From Parabacteroides sp. (GTDB taxonomy: Bacteria; Bacteroidota; Bacteroidia; Bacteroidales; Tannerellaceae), in contig JAHHQS010000106.1 in assembly GCA_020026285.1 (NCBI GenBank), forward strand, positions 1-13,872: a stretch of 13,872 nt of DNA, in the 5' to 3' direction. The position numbers and the translations under genes are program-made. The notes under the pieces are model-generated. The model was not told the DNA's origin. It saw only the letters and a list, made by a program, of their open reading frames with translations, and did not search any database. The stretch's first letter is position 1. Every line of letters starts with the position of its first letter. Positions 7,404 to 13,872 of the stretch are shown piece by piece.

Positions 7404-8801
7404 TTATTTCTTTTTCTTTTCAACAGGTTTTCCTGGAACTGGAACTACAAATCCACTCATATCCATCTTGCCAAGATTCAAGTCTTTTGGAGTGTAATCA
7501 AGAGCAGCAGCTGTCATTGAATCCCAAGTTGTTTCAGCACCTGTGTATGCTGATTCACGACCCATGATAGCAGCCATATTAGCTACAGCTGTTTCAGATG
7601 CCTGTTCGATATTCTTGCCTGCACGAATATTGTTAATCCAGTTTACATGTTCCAATACATATGGATTAGTCTGTTTGTGTGCAGCTTTTTCAGCTTCGAA
7701 ATCATATTTCCAGATAACATTTCCTGCCAAGTCTTTGATTTCCATTGTAGCACTGTTCCATGAACCCTTTGTACCCTGGATAAATTCACTTACATTAGTA
7801 GCAGTACCATCAATCTGACGACACATACTATGTAAGTGGATGCCATTTTCCATAGTGAAATCAACACTGAAGTTATCGTATTGATCACCTGTTAAACGAC
7901 GTTGACGAGATCCGAAACCAACAGCCTTGACTGGCTTCAAACCGCTGAACCATGTGAATACATCAATATTGTGTACATGCTGTTCTACGATATGGTCACC
8001 AGATAACCATTTCCAGTTTACCCAGTCTTTAATCATCCATTCGCAATCAGTCCAGCCTTGCTGACGTTCACGATACCACAACATACTCTGATTCCAATAT
8101 ACGATACCACCAGTAATTTCACCAATAGCACCTTCCATTACTTTCTTATAAGATTCAACGTATGAACGTTGGTGATGACGCTGTGTACCAGTTACAACAC
8201 AAAGATTCTTAGCTTTAGCCTGTTTTGCTGTAGCCATAATTGTACGATAACCAACAGGGTCAACGCAAATTGGTTTTTCCAAGAAACAGTGTTTGTTCTT
8301 TTCAACAGCATATTGGAAATGGATAGGACGGAACAATGGAGGAGTTGCTATGATAACAACATCAACACCACCGTTATCAATCAATTGTTTATATGCTTCC
8401 AAGCCAACATACTTCTTGTCGTCAGCAATAGTGATATTTTTTTCTTTTTTTAATTTGTCTGCTAATTTATCAATTCTTTCTTTGAAAGTATCAGCCAAAG
8501 CGACAATAGTTACGCCTTTAGCTGCATCCAAGAAGTTGAAAGTAGCACCAGATCCACGACCACCACAACCGATGATACCAGCTTTCAATTCTTTACCATC
8601 GTTTGCTAAATCGTTCAATTCAGGAATATAATATGTTCCTGGTTCTTTCAAGGCTTTTGGAGCATCAGCAGATGCTTTTTCTCCACCTGAACAAGATGAT
8701 AAAACTGTAGCGGCTGAACCTCCACCAATAGCGCTCAGTGCGCCTGCCATTGCTGAACTTTTCAGAAATGATCTTCTGCTAATTGCATTTTCCTTCTTCA
8801 T
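7404..8801 (-). CDS. Exported Gfo/Idh/MocA-family oxidoreductase lipoprotein
   Basis: A 465-residue NAD(P)-dependent oxidoreductase. The N-terminus has SRRSFLK, a close fit to the twin-arginine motif, and a lipobox at LSSC (Cys37), pointing to export with cofactor already bound, as in Zymomonas glucose-fructose oxidoreductase. The Rossmann nucleotide loop is IGCGGRGSG (residues 77-85). The family motif EKP is at 175-177 (FLEKPICVDP), and the C-terminal catalytic region includes GDHIVEQHVHNIDVFTWF (268-285) with several His. Members oxidise or reduce hydroxyls of sugars, inositols or glycosides; some Bacteroidota relatives make 3-keto sugars. The C-terminus is a Lys run. The gene lies 47 bp after the cytochrome fusion gene and 15 bp before the isomerase. 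Confidence 0.9.
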   Translation of the reverse strand: MKKENAISRRSFLKSSAMAGALSAIGGGSAATVLSSCSGGEKASADAPKALKEPGTYYIPELNDLANDGKELKAGIIGCGGRGSGATFNFLDAAKGVTIVALADTFKERIDKLADKLKKEKNITIADDKKYVGLEAYKQLIDNGGVDVVIIATPPLFRPIHFQYAVEKNKHCFLEKPICVDPVGYRTIMATAKQAKAKNLCVVTGTQRHHQRSYVESYKKVMEGAIGEITGGIVYWNQSMLWYRERQQGWTDCEWMIKDWVNWKWLSGDHIVEQHVHNIDVFTWFSGLKPVKAVGFGSRQRRLTGDQYDNFSVDFTMENGIHLHSMCRQIDGTATNVSEFIQGTKGSWNSATMEIKDLAGNVIWKYDFEAEKAAHKQTNPYVLEHVNWINNIRAGKNIEQASETAVANMAAIMGRESAYTGAETTWDSMTAAALDYTPKDLNLGKMDMSGFVVPVPGKPVEKKKK

Positions 8802-8848
8802 AATATTGATTTATTAAGTATATAATTTATATTTTAAATTTTTGTTTG

Positions 8849-10417
8849 TTATTTGTTATACTCGCATACAACTCTGAAACCGACTCCTTTGATATCAGAA
8901 TACCACCAGATACTCTTTGGCTGTTGAGGGTCTGTCTTTAACCAGATATCATGTTGTGTATATCCACGAGACGCACAACGTAAATCGGCTGCATCAGAAG
9001 TATAATTACCTCCTCTTACCACCCATTCAGTTCCTTCAGTACAAATCGGATTTGAAACTTTTTCTCCTCCTTTTTTATAAGCATCCGGATTGTATTTATC
9101 AGCGCAATATTCCAAGACGTTACCAAGCATGTTCTTTAGACCATAAGGATTTGCCTTGACTTTAGAAGGTTCCTGTGTCTTGTTTTGACTGTTCTTGTTA
9201 TAAATAACGTATGAACTAATGCTATCTGTTTTAGCAGCGAAGAATTTACGCATAAATCCTTGATCAGAAAAATCTTTAGGATTACCCGTGAAGAAATATG
9301 GGGTTTCACTACCACCTCTAGCTGCATATTCCCATTCAGCTTCTGTTGGAAGACGATATTTCTTTCCTGTCTTCATAGATAACCATTGACAGAATGTTTC
9401 TGCTGCGTAATGAGTCATAGTAATAGCTGGTCTGTCGCCACCTCCCCAGCCTTGATCAGGGAAACCAAATGGAGGAGTAGGGCCAGATATCGCATCTACG
9501 TCTTCAGGATTGGAATTGTTTGCATAAACTTCTTCAGGAGGAGTACGACCCTCACTCATTGTATTAGCAAAGAATGCCCAATATTGATCCCAGGTAACTT
9601 CAAACTCGGCCATAAAGAAATCGTTTACTGTTACATCACGTACTGGTGATTCATCTTCCTTATGGAATGGTTCGTTTTCAGGACTTCCCATTTTGAAAGT
9701 TCCACCTGGAATAGCTTTCATATTAAATGAGACCATTGTCCCTGGTATTTTTTCTGTATAGCTGGCAAAAGAAGTAATAGGGGTTGATTCCTTATAATAT
9801 AAACTTGTATCTACAACGTTTGTTGAATTTCCTGTACCAGGAATACCAACCATTTTGCCGTGTGTATAGTTCGGATTATGGTGACCTGCGTCCAAGTGAC
9901 AACTTATACATTGCAAATCTAACTTCTTTTCATTTTCTTCGTAATATAGGTGTGCTGTAATACCATCATTTGTAATGCCTTCAGGGAATAAATTCTGATG
10001 ACATTCCTTACAAGAAGCATTAGGTATGAATTTTACGGCATGTTCTAATTCTGATTTCAATTCCCAATTAAAGTCAGCACTATCTTTAGTAATGAAAGAC
10101 CATGCATCTTTTAATCCTAGTTTAACTTTTGCAGAATAATGATTCCACGTTTGTGACTGAGGAGGTAAATGGCAAGCTACACAATGTGTTTTGACACCAC
10201 TGCTGTTATTAACGTGTTTTGATAATTTCCAGCTGTCATAAACATGGGGATGTACATGGCACATCATACATGATTCATCAGACGAAAAATATACGGCTGT
10301 TTGATATGTACCAACCATGATACTTGCTCCTAAACCAATACCAACTAATAATATAAAAGGTTTTCCTCTAAAAAAGTTTTTCTTTTTCTTAGTGTTTATA
10401 TTGTTTTTTTGATTCAT
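8849..10417 (-). CDS. Tetraheme NapC/NrfH-type cytochrome c fused to SUMF1/FGE-type domain
   Basis: A 522-residue two-part protein. A Lys-rich start and one membrane helix (about 20-44) precede four CxxCH heme sites (CMMCH 50-54, CVACH 79-83, CKECH 136-140, CISCH 170-174), the layout of NapC/NirT/NrfH quinol-oxidising cytochromes. After a linker at about 190-230, residues 232-519 form a SUMF1/FGE-type domain: AIPGGTFKMGSPENEP, FEVTWDQYWAFF, RLPTEAEWEYAARGG, GLKNMLGNVLEYCAD, WVVRGGNYTSDAADLRCASR and GVGFRV. The domain lacks the catalytic Cys pair of true formylglycine-generating enzymes, so sulfatase activation is unlikely. The protein should sit in the inner membrane with hemes and SUMF1 domain in the periplasm, passing electrons between menaquinol and an unknown partner. 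No NrfA or other terminal reductase gene is nearby. It is first in the five-gene unit. Confidence 0.9.
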   Translation of the reverse strand: MNQKNNINTKKKKNFFRGKPFILLVGIGLGASIMVGTYQTAVYFSSDESCMMCHVHPHVYDSWKLSKHVNNSSGVKTHCVACHLPPQSQTWNHYSAKVKLGLKDAWSFITKDSADFNWELKSELEHAVKFIPNASCKECHQNLFPEGITNDGITAHLYYEENEKKLDLQCISCHLDAGHHNPNYTHGKMVGIPGTGNSTNVVDTSLYYKESTPITSFASYTEKIPGTMVSFNMKAIPGGTFKMGSPENEPFHKEDESPVRDVTVNDFFMAEFEVTWDQYWAFFANTMSEGRTPPEEVYANNSNPEDVDAISGPTPPFGFPDQGWGGGDRPAITMTHYAAETFCQWLSMKTGKKYRLPTEAEWEYAARGGSETPYFFTGNPKDFSDQGFMRKFFAAKTDSISSYVIYNKNSQNKTQEPSKVKANPYGLKNMLGNVLEYCADKYNPDAYKKGGEKVSNPICTEGTEWVVRGGNYTSDAADLRCASRGYTQHDIWLKTDPQQPKSIWWYSDIKGVGFRVVCEYNK

Positions 10418-10452
10418 CTTTCTGCTGTGTTATAAATGGTATGTTTTTCTTT

Positions 10453-10479
10453 TGACTTATTTGTTATAATGACTTATTT
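10453..10479. repeat. 10-bp direct repeat, candidate operator upstream of cytochrome operon
   Basis: TGACTTATTT occurs at 10453-10462 and again at 10470-10479, an exact repeat with a 17-bp period and a 7-bp spacer. It lies 36-62 bp before the start codon of the cytochrome-SUMF1 gene. A spaced direct repeat at this place could be a regulator site, possibly for the operon's own LuxR-type protein; this is inference. No clear Bacteroides -7 box was found in this interval. Confidence 0.4.
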
Positions 10480-10486
10480 TTTATCT

Positions 10487-10543
10487 AAATCGGGAATAAA
10501 ATTAATGTTTTCTTTATAAAATAAAAATATTTATCCCCGATTT
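10487..10543. repeat. 14-bp imperfect inverted repeat between beta-galactosidase and cytochrome genes
   Basis: The arm at 10487-10500 (AAATCGGGAATAAA) pairs with 10530-10543 (TTTATCCCCGATTT) at 13 of 14 positions, around a very AT-rich 29-nt loop. It lies 32 bp past the beta-galactosidase stop, where a terminator is expected. Neither strand has a T run after the stem, so it is not a standard intrinsic terminator. It could be a weak terminator, a leader hairpin or an operator. Confidence 0.5.
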
Positions 10544-10574
10544 AACAAAAAATAATAATAAATGTTCTTCTTTA

Positions 10575-13500
10575 TTACCAAAGAGCATGTTCTATAGGTC
10601 TGATTATAAATTTGAATTTATAATCTTGATATGGTAGCAGGTATTTATCGATAGGTAATGTTCTCCAACTGGTTACGCACCCTAATCCCATTTGTGCCTT
10701 GTCTATGCAGATATTAACAAAATCTGTTTGTGGTATAAGTTCTGAATGATTTTGTCCTTTGGTTAATCCATCATCTAGAGATTCTATAGTATAGTTTAAT
10801 GCACTAGCAGAGAATGGAGTATCTGATTCCAATTGAATGCCATAACCTCCTTTATTAGTCTGATTCCACCAGCGGATGTCTGTCTTTGTACCAGTTTCCT
10901 GAGGGCGAATATACGAATAAAATTGTTCTTTAACAGACTGGACATACTTCCCTATATGTGTGGAGTTATTTCTGTCCGAGTAGTTTTCTATAGGACCTCT
11001 TCCGTAATATTGAATGTTCGCCAATTCTTTATTCAGTTCAGCACGCATACCGAAGCGGAACAAATTTGAAATTTTTGCACTTTTGTCAGTGGTCATGTTT
11101 TGGGTAACTTCAATTGCTCCATATTTGTCGATACGATATGTCATGTTTAATTTGGCAGAAACTTCAGGCATATCGTATTTAGCAGTTATAATGATGATGT
11201 CATTTTCGGTCTTGTGTTCAAAACTAGTCAGTTTCATTTCGGGATTTTTCCAGACTCTGTATTTTTTCTGAAGACCGACTCCCATATCATTATCAGTAGG
11301 TGCTCGCCAGAAATTCGGAATTAATTGTGCTCCCTCATTTAATATAGAAAGACCATTTACATCGTAAAGGCTTATGAAACCATTTTGACGTTTAAAATCA
11401 ATATGGAAGTTCTCACCTTTAACTATTAAATAGTACTTATCATTATCCTCAACAATTGGAGTTGAAATATAATTATGAGCAATATTCTTTTCAACTAATA
11501 AATTTTCTGGCGCTTGATATTTGCGGACAACTAATTGTTGCCGAGCTGTAGTGAATCCGGCAGGAAGAAGATTCTCTGCATTTTTCAATTTGAATGATAC
11601 ATTCAATAAAACTTCCTTGCATTTACAGATGTTGTCAAGAGAGTAATCTAATTTCAGATTCGCTGTTTGCTGGGGTGCTACTTTCAAATCATTGATGATT
11701 CCAGTCTGAAGAATATCTCCATTAGCTAAAAGTTCCCATTCTGCATAATAGTTACTTAAGTCCTTAAAGAAGTTTTCATTATAGATACCGATTTCTCCAT
11801 TATCAAGATTAATGGGTTTGATCCAGATATTTTGATAAATGTAGCCAACTTCATGGGCATGAGGATTAGGTATACGGTCTGGATTAATTAAACCATTATC
11901 GAGGAAATTGGCACTTGAGAATGGATCGTATTGATTAAAATCTCCCGCATAACCATATATCTCTTTTCCGTCTTTATACCAACGGGCTGATTGATCTACG
12001 AAATCCCATATAAAACCACCTTGATATTTGGGATATTTACGGATTAAATCCCAATATTCTTTAAATCCTCCTTGAGAGTTACCCATTGCATGAGCATATT
12101 CACATTGAATCAAAGGTTTTTGAATATTCCCTTTACAGTAGTTTTCACATTGATCGTAATTCTCATACATTGGGCAATAAATATCTGTGAAGTCATTTGT
12201 TTCTGCCTGTTCATATTGTACGGGTCTACTAGGATCTTCTTTCTTGATCCATTTGTAACAGGTCTCGAAGTTTGGACCAAAACCAGCCTCATTACCTAAC
12301 GACCAGATGATAACGGAAGGATGGTTGAAACTTCTCTGTATATTACGTTTGTTTCGTTCCAAATGAGCTTTAGCATAAAGTTCGTTTTTGGCGAGTGTCT
12401 TTTCACCGTATCCCATTCCATGAGATTCCAGATTTGCTTCAGCTACTAGATAAATACCGTACTTGTCACATAATTCATACCACAAGTTATTATCTGGATA
12501 ATGACATGTTCTGACGGCATTGATATTATGTTGTTTTATGATTTTTAGATCTTGGATCATTCGGTCTTCCGAAATATAATATCCAAAATCCGGATCCATT
12601 TCATGACGGTTTACACCTTTTATCAAAACAGGTTGTCCGTTAATCAAAACTTGTGCGTTTTTGATTTCGACTTTTCTGAATCCAACTTTTATAGGAATAG
12701 ATTCGCTGACTTTTCCATTATCATTAAAGTTTGCTAACAATGTATAAAGATTCGGCGTCTCAGCTGTCCATTTAGCCGGATTGCTGACTTTCATCGTTGC
12801 TTCTTGTGAACCAGAACCTTTTACTTGAGTTGTTGCAATCTCTTTCCCTTTCTGGTCTAACAGTTTCAGATCTACAGAACCTTGACCTTTTAGGGCAAGG
12901 GAAATATTCAAAGTTCCATCTTTATATTGTGAATCCAGATCCGGTGTTACACGAATATCCTGAATACGTTTTGTTTTACGAGCATATAGATAACAATCAC
13001 GGGCTACGCCACTGTATCTAAAAAAATCTTGGTCTTCCAAATATGAACCGTCGCACCAGCGGAATACTTGAAAAGCAATAATGTTTTTACCCGGATGCAG
13101 GTATTTTGTAAGATCAAATTCTGCTTCCAGTTTGCTGTCTTCACTATAGCCGACGAATTTGCCATTCACCCAAAGATACATATTGGAAGTGACTGAACCA
13201 AAATGAGCAATGATATCTTGTCCTTTCCATTCAGAAGGGATTTCTATTTCTTTTCGATAAGAACCAACATGATTATTTTGAATCGGAACATAGGGAGGAT
13301 TGTTTTCAAACTGATTTTCCCAGGCAAATCCGCCACTACTGTAAAGAGGTACTCCGTATCCGTTTAATTCCCAAACGGCAGGTATTTTAAAATTATCCCA
13401 ACCTTTATCATTGTAATCAATTTTGTAAAAATCTGTAGGTCTCTGGTCTGCATGTTCCACCCAATTGAATTTCCATGTTCCATTTAAAGTCATGTAATTA

Positions 13501-13682
13501 TCAGAAGATAATTTACATCCGTTTAATGCGGCTTTTTCTGATTCGTATGCAAAATAATTCGTGTGCATAGGTAAACGATTGATTTCGTTTACATTTGGAT
13601 CTAACCATTCATCTTGTTGCTGAGCAAAAGAAGTCATTACTGCTAATGAAGTAAAGGCACAGATAATAAAGTTTCTAACCAT
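10575..13682 (-). CDS. lacZ: Secreted GH2 beta-galactosidase (LacZ type)
   Basis: A 1035-residue glycoside hydrolase of family 2 with full LacZ architecture. Order: signal peptide (about 1-20, ending SFA before QQQ), N-terminal sugar-binding domain (about 60-235), an immunoglobulin-like domain, the TIM barrel (about 340-620), a second beta domain, and a C-terminal beta-sandwich (about 755-1030) with NFWRAPTDNDMG at 790-801. The acid/base is Glu465 (SLGNEAG) and the nucleophile Glu528 (QCEYAHAMGNS), matching Escherichia coli LacZ motifs. It should hydrolyse terminal beta-galactosides in the periplasm or at the cell surface. No SusC/SusD pair is in the window. The following gap of 157 bp holds possible control elements, so membership of the downstream operon is uncertain. 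The exact glycan substrate is unknown. Confidence 0.93.
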   Translation of the reverse strand: MVRNFIICAFTSLAVMTSFAQQQDEWLDPNVNEINRLPMHTNYFAYESEKAALNGCKLSSDNYMTLNGTWKFNWVEHADQRPTDFYKIDYNDKGWDNFKIPAVWELNGYGVPLYSSGGFAWENQFENNPPYVPIQNNHVGSYRKEIEIPSEWKGQDIIAHFGSVTSNMYLWVNGKFVGYSEDSKLEAEFDLTKYLHPGKNIIAFQVFRWCDGSYLEDQDFFRYSGVARDCYLYARKTKRIQDIRVTPDLDSQYKDGTLNISLALKGQGSVDLKLLDQKGKEIATTQVKGSGSQEATMKVSNPAKWTAETPNLYTLLANFNDNGKVSESIPIKVGFRKVEIKNAQVLINGQPVLIKGVNRHEMDPDFGYYISEDRMIQDLKIIKQHNINAVRTCHYPDNNLWYELCDKYGIYLVAEANLESHGMGYGEKTLAKNELYAKAHLERNKRNIQRSFNHPSVIIWSLGNEAGFGPNFETCYKWIKKEDPSRPVQYEQAETNDFTDIYCPMYENYDQCENYCKGNIQKPLIQCEYAHAMGNSQGGFKEYWDLIRKYPKYQGGFIWDFVDQSARWYKDGKEIYGYAGDFNQYDPFSSANFLDNGLINPDRIPNPHAHEVGYIYQNIWIKPINLDNGEIGIYNENFFKDLSNYYAEWELLANGDILQTGIINDLKVAPQQTANLKLDYSLDNICKCKEVLLNVSFKLKNAENLLPAGFTTARQQLVVRKYQAPENLLVEKNIAHNYISTPIVEDNDKYYLIVKGENFHIDFKRQNGFISLYDVNGLSILNEGAQLIPNFWRAPTDNDMGVGLQKKYRVWKNPEMKLTSFEHKTENDIIIITAKYDMPEVSAKLNMTYRIDKYGAIEVTQNMTTDKSAKISNLFRFGMRAELNKELANIQYYGRGPIENYSDRNNSTHIGKYVQSVKEQFYSYIRPQETGTKTDIRWWNQTNKGGYGIQLESDTPFSASALNYTIESLDDGLTKGQNHSELIPQTDFVNICIDKAQMGLGCVTSWRTLPIDKYLLPYQDYKFKFIIRPIEHALW

Positions 13683-13697
13683 GGTGTTGTGTTTTTA

Positions 13698-13872
13698 ATG
13701 ATATACGCAAAAATAATTAAAAATATATATTTAGGAAATGGACAAAAGGCTTTGTTGCCTATAAACCCAAAATCTTTTTTAGCTTATAAGGATATAGAAA
13801 AATATGATTATAGCATACAAAAATCTATAGAGGCTTTAGGAAAGGCAAACTTAACGAAAGAAAACGCAAACA
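13698..13872 (+). CDS. Possible partial gene, unrecognised, running off the window
   Basis: An open frame of 58 codons starts at ATG 13698 and continues past the window edge. The predicted start MIYAKIIKNIYLGNG and later residues (SFLAYKDIEKYDYSIQKSIE) look protein-like, and the same stretch has no long frame on the other strand. Seven of eight Ile codons are ATA, unlike the ATT/ATC-rich neighbours, so it may be acquired DNA or simply AT-rich sequence. Its start lies only 15 bp from the divergent beta-galactosidase start and overlaps that gene's probable promoter, so the true start may differ. No family is recognised. Confidence 0.4.
   Translation, partial: MIYAKIIKNIYLGNGQKALLPINPKSFLAYKDIEKYDYSIQKSIEALGKANLTKENAN
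13708..13715 (-). promoter_or_regulatory. Possible -7 box for the beta-galactosidase gene
   Basis: On the minus strand TATTTTTG fits TAnnTTTG exactly and lies 25 bp before the start at 13682, giving a leader of roughly 18 nt. The nearest TTTG upstream (complement of 13743-13746) is 27 bp away, longer than the usual 19-20 bp, so only the -7 box is supported. Confidence 0.45.

Noticed and set aside
9136..9327. Second minus-strand frame inside the cytochrome-SUMF1 gene as a small protein
   Set aside because: It overlaps the conserved SUMF1 coding frame, and no start context or motif supports it.
8849..9723. Call as a sulfatase-activating formylglycine-generating enzyme
   Set aside because: The catalytic cysteine pair is missing and no sulfatase gene is present in the window.
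8849..10417. Call as NrfH, the nitrite reductase electron donor
   Set aside because: There is no nrfA nearby, the heme-1 motif differs, and the protein carries an extra SUMF1 domain, so the specific name is not justified.
10452..10470. Sigma-70-like TTGACT and TATAAT on the plus strand
   Set aside because: The spacing is only 7 bp instead of about 17, it points away from the operon, and Bacteroidota promoters use a different consensus.

Overview
The window comes from the chromosome of a member of the Bacteroidota, most likely order Bacteroidales. The evidence is AT-rich DNA, an omega subunit of the Bacteroidota type, a DUF4293 membrane protein, a Bacteroidota-style BamD lipoprotein, secreted Gfo/Idh/MocA and TIM-barrel lipoproteins with RRxFLK signal sequences, and several promoter boxes fitting the Bacteroides consensus (-33 TTTG, -7 TAnnTTTG). 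No tRNA, rRNA, CRISPR array or insertion sequence is visible.

Left part (about 1-3774, minus strand): a conserved, mostly housekeeping block. In transcription order it holds a phenylacetate-CoA ligase (paaK) and a two-ACT-domain protein, then bamD and rpoZ behind their own good promoter. A strong hairpin terminator follows, then a DUF4293 membrane protein and a final perfect hairpin terminator. A divergent MFS transporter (3941-5110, plus strand) separates this block from the next.

Centre (5128-10417, minus strand): the most unusual part. Five closely packed genes, with gaps of 47, 15 and 1 bp and then an 11-bp overlap, look like one operon. In order they encode: (1) a membrane-anchored tetraheme NapC/NrfH-type cytochrome c fused to a SUMF1/FGE-type domain; (2) an exported lipoprotein-type Gfo/Idh/MocA oxidoreductase; (3) an exported TIM-barrel sugar isomerase/epimerase; (4) a ScdA/YtfE (RIC)-like protein that has lost most expected di-iron ligands; and (5) a LuxR-type regulator with a partly degenerate receiver. 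My inference is that this is an envelope sugar oxidation/isomerisation module linked to the quinone pool and controlled by its own two-protein sensor/regulator unit. No substrate can be named from sequence alone.

Right part (10575-13682, minus strand): a secreted LacZ-type GH2 beta-galactosidase, separated from the cytochrome operon by 157 bp. That gap carries a 10-bp direct repeat and a long imperfect inverted repeat. Beyond the galactosidase start, an AT- and ATA-codon-rich open frame on the plus strand runs off the window and may be the start of an unrelated gene.
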